Assembly: GCA_901538445.1 (NCBI GenBank)
Contig: LR594584.1
Location: forward strand, 3,009,586-3,073,585
DNA length: 64,000 nucleotides
Direction of reading: 5' to 3'
Source: Gemmataceae bacterium
Lineage (GTDB): Bacteria > Planctomycetota > Planctomycetia > Gemmatales > Gemmataceae
Below are positions 36,256 through 44,350 of the stretch, one piece after another. The notes under the pieces are model-generated. The model did no database searches. It saw only the letters and a list, made by a program, of their open reading frames with translations, and was not told the origin of the DNA. The position numbers were made by a program, and so were the translations under genes. Within the stretch, counting starts at the first letter, position 1, and the number at the start of each line of letters is the position of its first letter.

Positions 36256-36564
36256 ATGCCACAGACCTTCAACGAGCTGTTCGACCCGGCGCCCGAAGCC
36301 GTGGGGCTCCGCGGCGACCGGCCGCTGTGGGCCGCGATGCGCGACCGGCTCCGCGGCGTCCCACTGCCGGATACGGCCGAAGAGTTCAACCACGTCATCA
36401 GCGAGCTGTTCGCGGAGTTGACCGGCGTGCCACTCGGGCACCCGGAGCCCGTGTTCCTGCCCCACTACCGCGGCGACGCGGGCGGCATGTCGAGCGGGTA
36501 CGTCTCCCCAGAGTTCTGGCGCGATCGCGGGCTTCAGCTCCTGTGGTCGCGTTGGCGCGGGTAG
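36256..36564 (+). CDS. conserved planctomycete small protein
   Basis: 102 residues, starting MPQTFNELFDPAPEAVGLRG. The order NELFDP, W-A-A-M-R-D-R-L, LTGVPLGHPEPVFLPHYRGDAGGMSSGYVSPEFWRDRGLQLL fits a family I have seen repeatedly in planctomycete mobile regions, of unknown function. An internal GGMSSG-x-VSPEFW motif is the most distinctive part. The true start is probably ATG 36256 rather than 36238. Confidence 0.65.
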   Translation: MPQTFNELFDPAPEAVGLRGDRPLWAAMRDRLRGVPLPDTAEEFNHVISELFAELTGVPLGHPEPVFLPHYRGDAGGMSSGYVSPEFWRDRGLQLLWSRWRG

Positions 36565-36953
36565 CTGCTCCGATCGCGGGGGCACACCGTAGCAGCCGCG
36601 GCCGAGCGACTGCGGCGGACAGTGCCAGTACTGCGAGTGCTGCCGGAAACACCTCTTAGCGACTCCGCGAAGTACCGTGCTCGCGCCGATCGAGGCCGCG
36701 CCCCGCGCCAAAGGCGAAGTGAACTGAGGGAACGTATGCGAGCCGTGACGCGCGGTGTCGCTCTCTGCTCTGCACCTAGGAAAAGAGTCCTTTGTACCGG
36801 GAATTCTGGGGGGACAATCTTGACCTTGCAATCGGGGCACGAGAAGATTTGCGGCTGCACAACGTCGATGAGAACACACGACTTCCAGACTCCATGCACG
36901 GCTGCCGGCGGCGCACTCTCAAGTTGGCAGACGCTCGCAAAGGGAAGCATCAA
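36565..36953. other. 389-bp non-coding gap with base-composition step
   Basis: I see no convincing gene. GC content falls through this stretch from the element's usual level toward the much lower level of the following NACHT gene. It may contain the promoter of that gene and marks the junction of a separately acquired cargo block. Confidence 0.5.
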
Positions 36954-39900
36954 ATGGCCGACTCTTTCTTCGGGTTCACAGACGAGTCGTTCGAACAATT
37001 TGCGCGGGCGTTAGCGATCTCTATCTTCGGTGCCGGGGTCACAGCATTCGGGGCGGGGAGAGATAAGGGGCGCGAAGCCATCTTTCGAGGCACGGTCAAC
37101 TTCCCATCTCCGCCGGCTTCCCTGTGGTCGGGGTATGGTGTAATTCAGGCGAAGTGCAAACTGCGCTCGGAAGGGACAAAAATCGATCAAAAGTGGGCAA
37201 TTAATCAGTTGGAAGGAGAGCTTGAAGCGTTCGCTGGGAAGAAGCGAAAACTGAAACCGGAATATTATATCTTCGTCACGAACGTTCATCTTTCATCCGC
37301 GGGAAAAGGTTGGGACGAAGGGGATGCTCTGATAAGGTCGTATTACTCTAAAATACCGGGATTGAAAGATCACCGTTTGTGGGGCGCGAGCCAAATTGCC
37401 GGCTATCTGGATTCTTTCGAACAGCTCCGTCGAAGGTTTACTGCCTATCTCACATCGGGGGACGTGCTCGCGGCGCTTATTCGTGACATCGAAAATAGGA
37501 GGCCGAACGCGGAGGGCACGTTAGTCGCGTACTTGGATTCTGGGCTTCGTGCTGATCTATCATCCCGTCTTGACGAGGCCGGTAACCGGACTGATGAGCA
37601 ACTCCTTTTGGCAGATTTATTCTTTGACCTGCCCGCGTCGAAGAATGAGACGTTGGTTCCGCCCATTGAGAAGATTGATAATGACGGAAATCTCCCGCGC
37701 GGTGTATTGTCAACGCTATTACGTAATGGCTCCCGTCGTTTGGATCCTGAGACGGTACTGGAACAGGAAGCCGCAAATGAGCAATCGGAAAAAACATTTC
37801 CGACACGCTACGTACTCCTTGGAGGGTTTGGTAGTGGGAAATCCACACTCGCACAGTTCTTGGCCCAGATCCACAGAGCAGCGATACTTGATCGACGGCC
37901 GGCGCACGAGTTAGAGCTTTCCACTCGGCAAGCTATAGCGGCAATCAAAACAAAATGCAAGATCGAAAGACTGCCTTGGCCCACAACCCCGCGGTATCCG
38001 TTCCGAGTAGAGTTGTCGCGTTTTGCACGCGCCCTGGCCACCGGAAGAGCCGAGAGCTTGATTCACTACCTCCTTATCGAGGTTCAGGGAGACAGACGGC
38101 TCGCGTTCGAAGTGCTGCGAGAATGGCTTGGTGCGTTTCCATGGCTGGTTATATTGGATGGGCTTGATGAAGTCCCCGCTACCAGCAATCGCACGGCCGT
38201 AGTCGCAGCGGTTGACAATTTTCTGGCTGAAGCCAGGCGCGCCGGCGCGGACCTCTTTGTTGTTGCCACCTCAAGGAAAGATGGGTACGAAGGGGAGTTT
38301 AGAAGCGGAGTTGTGGAGTATATGTATATCTCTCCGTTATCTAGAGATCGGGCGCTAAGATATGTCTCAAGTTATTCTAACGCTCGCTTTGGCAAGACCG
38401 ATCCAAAGCGAGCGACCGATTTGCTCGATAAGCTTCAGAGCAGCATCCGAAATGATCTTACTGCTCAACTAATGACTACACCCCTACAGGTTACGTTCAT
38501 GGCAACAGTTGTTGCTGCAAGGGGTGACCCGGGCACTGACAGGTGGCAACTCTTCTCTAAGTATTATCAAACAATCTACGACCGTGAACGTCAGAAGGCC
38601 GTGCCTCCGTATGACACGGTCTTTGGTCGCCATCAGGCGATAATCGATCGTCTACACCATGATGTCGGGTTCTGGTTGCAATCCCGAGGTGAGGTTGCTG
38701 GCCAAGATGCAGTGAGTTTACCAGCCGCTCAGTTCCGAGAACTGGCGCGCGTGTACTTGTCTGACCACGGGTACGAAGGAACCGAACTTGACCGCTTGGT
38801 TGACACGATCGTAGGAGCCGCTGGACGGAGATTAGTGTTCTTGACAAGCCGGGTTGAGGGGGAGCTTGCTTTCGAGGTTCGAGGGTTGCAAGAGTACATG
38901 GCCTCAGAATGCCTTATGACCGGTAACCGAGAACTGTTTCGCGCTCGAATCCTTGCCATCGCCCCTCACCACTATTGGCGGAACGTTTTTTTGTTCGCGG
39001 TCGGGAAATGCTTTGCTGACGCTCAGTCAAGGCATCTTCAAGACGATGTAAGAATCTTGTGTGAAGATCTAAATGATTCTAGCGGCCATCTGTTGTCGAT
39101 TACAAAGTCGGGATCCGCTCTCGCCCTCGCAATATTGGAGGGTGGCGCTGTCGCCGACAACCGCGCACACGCCCGGCATTTGGCCAAAATTATGCTTGAG
39201 CTTCTACCTCTCGCCGCCACTCGGCCAGAGGGGCCTCGGCAACTTACACTCCCCCGGCGAATGGCCGGCGCGTATCGCGACCATCTTAAATCTGTTTATA
39301 TTTCGAACATCGAGTTGTACTTGGGGCAGACCAATCGCGAACTGTCACAAGGGGCATGGCAGCTTGCGATACTTCTGACGGAGCAACGCAACGAACAAGC
39401 GTCGGCCCTGGTTAAAAAGTATTGGCCATCTGACATCGCTGGCGCCACTGCCACGTTCCAGGCATGCGTTCAAGGGGTCGGTTTGCAACCGAGCCTCCTG
39501 GCGCAAGGCCGGGCGATCCTGCCTGAAATGTCTCCAATAGTCGCAACGAAGCTTATGTTCGACTCCAAGTTTTCAAAGATTACACCCACAGGGATAGATT
39601 GGTTTGACTACATGGTTGACTTTTTGGACCGAGGATTTAGACTTGCCGCAAGAGTTTTATATGTGCTTCGATTAGACAACATTCCCGGCCCACCGGTGGA
39701 CGGCTTACACCTCACAATCACTTCGTTTGTTGAGCCCGAGAGCCGCCGCCGTCACTTCGAGATTCTGGCCAAGATGCCTGTTGGTCATCCGGGTTGGTGC
39801 CCCCTCCAACATGTAGCTAGTTTTCTTGCTGCGCCCAATTGCGCAACTCTCGCTTCAATTTTGCGCAGGTGTGGAGATGTTGGATGGACGCGTGACATGT

Positions 39901-41009
39901 GGCCTTCAGATCTGTTCTCACAGATTCCGTGGCCGATGGCGGTTTGTTTAGCAAGAGCCGCGACCAGCGCTGATCTGATGGAGTTGGCCCGCCTCGCTGA
40001 TGCGGGGGCTCTGGGGGACCAGCAGGATTGGCTCGCTGCGGAGACTCGTTGGGCACAGGACGGCGTCACATCTGAGGATGTTTTGAGTGCGCCTGATGCC
40101 GCTACACCCATTTCTCCTCGCATCGCGAATATTGGCTTTCCTTTCAGTGTCGCGGGCGTGTCGCTTTCGCAAGTGCCTTATCCCACAGCGGTCCACACCA
40201 AATTGTGTGAGTTGGCTCTCGCAACATCGAATGCAGATGCAAAGAAGCTAGTCGTTTGGTTTATCGTCTTGATCCACGATGACGAATCAACTCCAATTAC
40301 GCATCCTGGGCATTTGAGAGCCACGCAAGTGGTTCGGGATTATGGCGAGATAGACTTCGCCGTTCCGATAAGCGTATTATTGTATCCCACATTGCAGGCA
40401 TCCTCGTTAGCCCCTGACAGCGAATACCTCGATTACTGCGATGTGATTGGCCGACTTGCAAAATCCTTGCGCGGAGTGATTGACGTCGCTGACGCTGATC
40501 TCACCGTGGGCGTTTGGCAGGACGGCTTTATCTCGGATCCGTCCAGGGCGGGCCTTGTCCGGCTCCTAGCATACGCGTTAGGGTCGGGCCATGTTATCGA
40601 AGGCGTACCGGCAAAGCTTCTCGCGCCGGGTCGGTTCAGCGAGCAAAAAATTCAGCTCTCGGCCGTGCTACTCGGGATTGTGCAGTCTGCGAGCCGTATC
40701 CAGCCGGGCGACGAGTTGTTACATGCCCTCGCCCGTTTACTCAACGACAACGTCGGTCTTCGCACCATCAATGAAACGTTCAACACTTTACTCACTCACC
40801 ATTCACGATTTCCTAATTTTGGCGACATTTTACTTTGGCTGCGAGAGTACCTGCCAGGAGCCGGTCCTGCACGCGATTGCTGTGACCGATCAATCCATCA
40901 ATTTTTGCGATCGCGGATTAGCCAGTTAACAGATCCCGTTTTACTGGATCAACTCCAACTACCTGATGTACCGAAAGTTATCGCAGATTTTTCCCGCCGC
41001 AACCATTAG
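36954..41009 (+). CDS. nuclease-NACHT NTPase, probable anti-phage NLR-like protein
   Basis: 1,351 residues. The N-terminal domain is PD-(D/E)xK-like: FGAGRDKGREA gives Asp37 and Glu41, and YGVIQAKCK gives Gln65 and Lys67, the spacing of Mrr/Cap4-type nucleases. The NACHT ATPase follows: Walker A GGFGSGKST at 290-298 and Walker B WLVILDGLDEV at about 397-407. The last 700 residues are helical without a family I can name, the sensor position in STAND proteins. ATG 36954 has AGGGA upstream. Codon and base use differ sharply from all neighbours, indicating recent transfer. It would sense a phage product, oligomerise and cut DNA. Confidence 0.85.
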   Translation: MADSFFGFTDESFEQFARALAISIFGAGVTAFGAGRDKGREAIFRGTVNFPSPPASLWSGYGVIQAKCKLRSEGTKIDQKWAINQLEGELEAFAGKKRKLKPEYYIFVTNVHLSSAGKGWDEGDALIRSYYSKIPGLKDHRLWGASQIAGYLDSFEQLRRRFTAYLTSGDVLAALIRDIENRRPNAEGTLVAYLDSGLRADLSSRLDEAGNRTDEQLLLADLFFDLPASKNETLVPPIEKIDNDGNLPRGVLSTLLRNGSRRLDPETVLEQEAANEQSEKTFPTRYVLLGGFGSGKSTLAQFLAQIHRAAILDRRPAHELELSTRQAIAAIKTKCKIERLPWPTTPRYPFRVELSRFARALATGRAESLIHYLLIEVQGDRRLAFEVLREWLGAFPWLVILDGLDEVPATSNRTAVVAAVDNFLAEARRAGADLFVVATSRKDGYEGEFRSGVVEYMYISPLSRDRALRYVSSYSNARFGKTDPKRATDLLDKLQSSIRNDLTAQLMTTPLQVTFMATVVAARGDPGTDRWQLFSKYYQTIYDRERQKAVPPYDTVFGRHQAIIDRLHHDVGFWLQSRGEVAGQDAVSLPAAQFRELARVYLSDHGYEGTELDRLVDTIVGAAGRRLVFLTSRVEGELAFEVRGLQEYMASECLMTGNRELFRARILAIAPHHYWRNVFLFAVGKCFADAQSRHLQDDVRILCEDLNDSSGHLLSITKSGSALALAILEGGAVADNRAHARHLAKIMLELLPLAATRPEGPRQLTLPRRMAGAYRDHLKSVYISNIELYLGQTNRELSQGAWQLAILLTEQRNEQASALVKKYWPSDIAGATATFQACVQGVGLQPSLLAQGRAILPEMSPIVATKLMFDSKFSKITPTGIDWFDYMVDFLDRGFRLAARVLYVLRLDNIPGPPVDGLHLTITSFVEPESRRRHFEILAKMPVGHPGWCPLQHVASFLAAPNCATLASILRRCGDVGWTRDMWPSDLFSQIPWPMAVCLARAATSADLMELARLADAGALGDQQDWLAAETRWAQDGVTSEDVLSAPDAATPISPRIANIGFPFSVAGVSLSQVPYPTAVHTKLCELALATSNADAKKLVVWFIVLIHDDESTPITHPGHLRATQVVRDYGEIDFAVPISVLLYPTLQASSLAPDSEYLDYCDVIGRLAKSLRGVIDVADADLTVGVWQDGFISDPSRAGLVRLLAYALGSGHVIEGVPAKLLAPGRFSEQKIQLSAVLLGIVQSASRIQPGDELLHALARLLNDNVGLRTINETFNTLLTHHSRFPNFGDILLWLREYLPGAGPARDCCDRSIHQFLRSRISQLTDPVLLDQLQLPDVPKVIADFSRRNH

Positions 41010-41296
41010 GCTTCTTAGTCGATGACAGTGGTGCGGCATTGACTGCTTACCGCCCGGAATTGGTCCCTCGGTTCACATCAGGGGGATGATCTTCATCTAC
41101 GGGAGATGGCTCGATCGGGTCGCCGCAAAAGAGAATCGTTGAACGGTTCGTTATTTACTTCCGCAGCCTTCCGCAGAACGAGCCAAAAGGATACAGTTCA
41201 GCCCCGGGATTGCACGCCTCGCAGAGTGGCCGCGACCGCGGTTTCGCGCTAGAATTCCTAGGTGTTCGTGCCGGTTGGCTGGTTCCCCGGGGTTGC

Positions 41297-41341
41297 TTCA
41301 CACGGACGAAGTCACAGGTTCAAATCCTGTATCGCCCACTC
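41297..41341 (+). repeat. attachment core copy 2: 3' half of tRNA-Val(CAC)
   Basis: Identical over 45 bp to copy 1 and copy 3. It is the junction of the two elements: right end of element 1 and left end of element 2. As elsewhere, the tRNA 5' half is missing. CTAGAA lies 48 bp upstream of the core, as at copy 1. Confidence 0.88.
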
Positions 41342-41361
41342 GACCTAAAGCCTAAAGCCAT

Positions 41362-41437
41362 AGCAGTTTCTGCTAACCCCGCGGTGTTCGCGGGTGCGGC
41401 CCCGAACGACGGGTTTCCGGGAAGATTCCCGGAAACC
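41362..41437 (+). promoter_or_regulatory. hairpin leader of integrase 2
   Basis: Three inverted repeats: AGCAG-TTT-CTGCT (41362-41374), CCCGCG-GTGTT-CGCGGG (41378-41394) and a perfect 12-bp stem with a 2-base loop (41412-41437). Order, the GTGTT loop and the 17-base spacing between the last two match the leader of integrase 1 although the stem bases differ. The linker keeps CGAAC at the same place. Confidence 0.7.
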
Positions 41438-41452
41438 GAGGGGTTCCGCACC

Positions 41453-42754
41453 ATGCCACGTCCGAAGAACCACGTTCCCACCTACCGACTTCACAGGCAA
41501 TCCGGCCGCGGGCGAGCAACGTGGACCGATGCCGCGGGCCGCGAACGCGCCCGGATGTTCCCCGGCACGTTCAATTCCCCGGAGTCGGTCGCAGCCTACA
41601 AGCGATTCGTTGCCGAGTTCGCCGTGTCCCCCGTTTCGGCGGCACCCATCAAAGGCGAGGTGACAATCGACTACGTGTTAGCGGCGTACCTCGATCGGGC
41701 GCGCCAAGAGTATCTATCCGACGGACAGCCGACCGACGAGATTCGACACATCGAGACGGTGATCCGAGCCGTACACGAGGTGTACGGCACGACCCCCGCG
41801 GAGCGGTTCGGCCCAAGGGAGTTGAAAGCCGTTCGCCAGACGTTCATCGCCCGCCGGTGGTGCCGGAAGACGGTGAACGCCCAAACCAACCGTGTCCGTC
41901 GCATCTTCAAATGGGCGGTGTCCGAGGAGATGGTGCCCCCATCCGTTTACCACGGGCTACAGTGTGTCGATGGGTTGGGCGTGGGGAGCAAGGAGGCCCG
42001 CGACCATGACCCCGTCCGCCCCGTGGACACACAAACGATTGCGGCAACCCTTCCCTACCTCAATCGCCACGTCGCGGGGTTGATCCGGTTCATGTCCTAC
42101 ACCGGGTGCCGCCCGAGCGAGGCGGCCCGCGTCCGCCGAACGGACATCGACATGAAGGAGGACACGTGGGAGTACCGTCCGCCCCGCCACAAGACCGCGT
42201 GGAAAGGAGGCAAGCGTGTCATCCTGATCGGCCCGAAGGGGCAGGAGTTGCTACGCGGGTTTTTCACCCCCGACGCGGACGACTACCTATTTAGCCCCAT
42301 CCACGCTACCGAGGAGTGCCGTGCCCTTCGAGCGGCCGGTAGGAAAACCCCACGGTATCCGTCGCACATGAAACGGAACCAAGAGAAGCGGGTCACTAAA
42401 CGGAAGCGGACGCCGACCGGGTTCTACCGCCGACAGGCTATCCTAACGGCCGTTGCGCGGGCGTGTGACCGGGCGTTCCCGGCCCCGGCCCCGTTTGGTC
42501 GGATGCCCGGCGAGACCGTGCGAGCGTGGCGGGCACGGATGAGTGATGCGGACCGTGCCGCGTTCGCCCGTTGGCGACGGGAGCACCGGTGGCACCCGTA
42601 TCAGATCCGCCACACGTTTGCCACGGACGTGGCCCGCGAGCACGACATCGAGGCCGCGGGGATCGTGTTGGGGCACGCGAAACTAGACGTTACCCAGTTC
42701 TACGTTGAGAAGGACATGAAGAAGGCGCGGGCCATTATCGCAGCCATTGGGTGA
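41453..42754 (+). CDS. int: tyrosine recombinase (site-specific integrase) of element 2
   Basis: 433 residues starting MPRPKNHVPTYRLHRQSGRG, clearly related to integrase 1 along its length (RWCRKTVNAQTNRVRRIFKWAVSEEMVPPSVY). Catalytic residues: Arg in YTGCRPSEAARVR, Lys region HKTAWKGGKRV, Arg in YQIRHTFATDVA with Tyr in place of the HxxR His, LGHAKLDVTQFY with the nucleophilic Tyr. A long insert around residues 300-370 is not in integrase 1. The frame is open back to 41210 through the tRNA fragment, but the hairpins and first good ATG set the start at 41453. Confidence 0.93.
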   Translation: MPRPKNHVPTYRLHRQSGRGRATWTDAAGRERARMFPGTFNSPESVAAYKRFVAEFAVSPVSAAPIKGEVTIDYVLAAYLDRARQEYLSDGQPTDEIRHIETVIRAVHEVYGTTPAERFGPRELKAVRQTFIARRWCRKTVNAQTNRVRRIFKWAVSEEMVPPSVYHGLQCVDGLGVGSKEARDHDPVRPVDTQTIAATLPYLNRHVAGLIRFMSYTGCRPSEAARVRRTDIDMKEDTWEYRPPRHKTAWKGGKRVILIGPKGQELLRGFFTPDADDYLFSPIHATEECRALRAAGRKTPRYPSHMKRNQEKRVTKRKRTPTGFYRRQAILTAVARACDRAFPAPAPFGRMPGETVRAWRARMSDADRAAFARWRREHRWHPYQIRHTFATDVAREHDIEAAGIVLGHAKLDVTQFYVEKDMKKARAIIAAIG

Positions 42755-42796
42755 GTTACGGCGAAACGGGCCGCGCTATAGTTTTGGGAGTTGAAA

Positions 42797-42825
42797 GGTG
42801 GCTTCCGGGAAAACCGGAAGCCACC
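42797..42825 (+). terminator. terminator hairpin after integrase 2
   Basis: A perfect 12-bp stem (GGTGGCTTCCGG and complement) with loop GAAAA, 43 bp past the integrase stop. It is followed by GTCATTTC rather than a long T-run, so termination may be partial. Confidence 0.7.
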
Positions 42826-42917
42826 GTCATTTCAGAGGTTAAGTTCAGCCCGTTGAAATTCCCACCGCATCGCACATCACGCAACGAATCGTGTGTGGAC
42901 GTTGAGCACGGCGTCCG

Positions 42918-42940
42918 AGCATGATAACATCAATCATGCT
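42918..42940 (+). promoter_or_regulatory. inverted repeat AGCATGAT-7-ATCATGCT
   Basis: A perfect 8-bp inverted repeat with 7-base spacer, 28 bp before the DUF1580 start codon. Place and symmetry suggest an operator for a small dimeric regulator of the element. Confidence 0.55.
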
Positions 42941-42967
42941 AAAGACGGTTCGCATAACAGGTGGACC

Positions 42968-43330
42968 ATGAGTGAGGACAACTATCTAACGGTTTCCCAG
43001 GTGTGCGCGCGGTTCCCGGGCCGGAAGGATGGCGAGAGGGTTCGGCCATGTACCGTGACGCGGTGGATATTGAAGGGCGTGCCGGGGCGCGGTGACGCAC
43101 CGGGGCGTATACGTGTGCGATTGGCGGCGGACCGCGTAGGGGGGCGGTGGTTAATCGCGCCCGACGCACTACGAGAGTTCATCGTACGGTTGTCCACCGA
43201 TCCGCCGTCCGATCGGGTATCGCAGCGTCCCGTAGGTAGCGCAGCCGATTCGAAGACCGCCGCCGCCGCATCGAAGCGGTTGAAGGAAATGTTGGCCCGA
43301 ACGTCCGTGAAGCGTCCCCGTTCGAAGTGA
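42968..43330 (+). CDS. DUF1580-like helix-turn-helix protein
   Basis: 120 residues: LTVSQVCARFPGRKDGERVRP, CTVTRWILKGVPGRG, then LAADRVGGRWLIAPDALREFI. The recognition helix T-V-T-R-W and the G-V-x-G turn match the DUF1580 protein of element 1, which occupies the same slot behind the integrase. It is the likely excisionase or regulator of element 2. The last 40 residues are basic and Ala/Ser-rich. Confidence 0.8.
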   Translation: MSEDNYLTVSQVCARFPGRKDGERVRPCTVTRWILKGVPGRGDAPGRIRVRLAADRVGGRWLIAPDALREFIVRLSTDPPSDRVSQRPVGSAADSKTAAAASKRLKEMLARTSVKRPRSK

Positions 43331-43357
43331 CCACGATCAATCATTCGGAGAACCACC

Positions 43358-43720
43358 GTGAAGAAATCCGACACCGTTTCGTCACCGTCCGGACCCGTTC
43401 GTGTGGTCGACGGCCCCCAAGGTGCGGAGGGCGTGCCACCCACCACCCACGATTCCACGGCACCCCCCGCGTCCACCAGTACGGTGGGCGGCACCAGTCG
43501 GATCGACCTACCGGATGCCGACCTAGCGAGCTTCGTTTTCACCACCCAACAACCCGCGCGCCCGCCCGCGGCCGCGGTCCAACACTGTGGGCGGTGCGGG
43601 GGCATTCATGCCATCGGGTCGTGCGCCCGTCAGACGGAGCAAGCGGTTGTATTCCCCCGATTGGGGATGTGCGGCACGTGCGGGCGAATGCACTGGACCA
43701 CCGACGCGTGTCCGGTGTAG
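43358..43720 (+). CDS. protein with two tandem zinc-knuckle motifs
   Basis: 120 residues starting at GTG 43358 (GGAG upstream). The N-terminal 65 residues are disordered Pro/Thr/Ser-rich sequence. The C-terminus holds CGRCGGIHAIGSC (C-x2-C-x3-H-x4-C) and CGTCGRMHWTTDAC (C-x2-C-x3-H-x5-C), two knuckles 28 residues apart, reminiscent of CCHC nucleic-acid-binding knuckles though with one residue less between the second Cys and His. It probably binds RNA or single-stranded DNA. Confidence 0.7.
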   Translation: MKKSDTVSSPSGPVRVVDGPQGAEGVPPTTHDSTAPPASTSTVGGTSRIDLPDADLASFVFTTQQPARPPAAAVQHCGRCGGIHAIGSCARQTEQAVVFPRLGMCGTCGRMHWTTDACPV

Positions 43721-43753
43721 CGGCACCCCGCCGCACACATTTGGAGGTGCCCT

Positions 43754-44350
43754 ATGAGCGTCGAGGAGCGGTGGCGGGTCGCGGTTCACGAGGCCGGACA
43801 CACGGCCGCCGCGCTTCACACGGGTTGCGACCCGACCCGTGCAGGTGTGTTTATGGAGGGCGGGGGGTTCACCGAGTTCGCGGAACCCCGTCACCCGTTC
43901 ACGGGGTTGTTCATCATGTCGTGCGGCCGGGCCGCGGAAGACGCCATGTGCGGCCCGACCGCGACCGCGTCCCAAGCCCACGTTGACGACCGCGAGATGG
44001 CGTCCCGGTACGCGGAACGTTGCGCCCCGACGCACTACGCCGGGTTGCGCGTGATGGCCGCGGCGCGGGCCGTCGCCGAGCGGTTCGTGCGTGATTATGC
44101 GGACGTGATCGCAGCAATCGCCGGCGGCATCATGGAACACGGGGTGATCGACCGCAGCGTGATTGCGGCGGCCGTCGCGGGGGTGTTCCACGATGCCGCC
44201 GCCGCGGCCCGGTGCCGGCACACGTCGTGCGATTTGGCGGCCCCGCACCGGGGGCCGGGGTGGAATCCCGCCGGTGGTCCGCCCCCGCATGACGCCAACG
44301 CACAGGACGAATACGGCCGCCCGTTGCCGGCGCTATCCGGGGCGTGGTGA
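43754..44350 (+). CDS. stand-alone M41 (FtsH-like) peptidase-domain protein
   Basis: 198 residues. HEAGH at 12-16 (WRVAVHEAGHTAAAL) begins almost at the N-terminus. MSCGRAAEDAMCGPTATASQ corresponds to the GGRAAEE..FG..TTGAS stretch of FtsH, and VDDREMASRYAE supplies Asp79 as the third zinc ligand. The rest is helical with a final Cys/His and Pro-rich tail. There is no AAA domain and no membrane helix. The match to FtsH is closer than in element 1. Its 3' end overlaps the antisense recombinase gene by 18 bases. Confidence 0.78.
   Translation: MSVEERWRVAVHEAGHTAAALHTGCDPTRAGVFMEGGGFTEFAEPRHPFTGLFIMSCGRAAEDAMCGPTATASQAHVDDREMASRYAERCAPTHYAGLRVMAAARAVAERFVRDYADVIAAIAGGIMEHGVIDRSVIAAAVAGVFHDAAAAARCRHTSCDLAAPHRGPGWNPAGGPPPHDANAQDEYGRPLPALSGAW

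Larger units (their letters stand above)
25316..41341 (+). mobile_element. integrative element 1 (phage-satellite-like island)
   Basis: A segment of about 16.0 kb bounded by two identical 45-bp tRNA-half copies, with the tyrosine recombinase just inside the left one. Gene order is integrase, DUF1580/Xis-like HTH, second HTH, primase-helicase, iteron array, M41-like peptidase, a cassette of small genes including a terminase-small-subunit-like HTH protein, then a nuclease-NACHT gene at the far end. Size and order match phage-inducible chromosomal islands of other phyla. No capsid, portal or large terminase gene is recognised. Confidence 0.8.

Noticed and set aside
36622-37014. 130-codon frame overlapping the start of the NACHT gene
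   Set aside because: It ends inside the NACHT gene in another frame and has no RBS or coherent composition.
41210-41452. N-terminal extension of integrase 2 (reads SQVQILYRP)
   Set aside because: It translates the tRNA 3' half, a known artefact; the true start is after the hairpin leader. The same is true of the short frame at 25196..25399.
44008-44350. Transposase or IS ends around element 2
   Set aside because: No DDE or HUH motif and no terminal inverted repeats flank the serine recombinase; it is better read as a resolvase-like gene inside an integrase-driven element.
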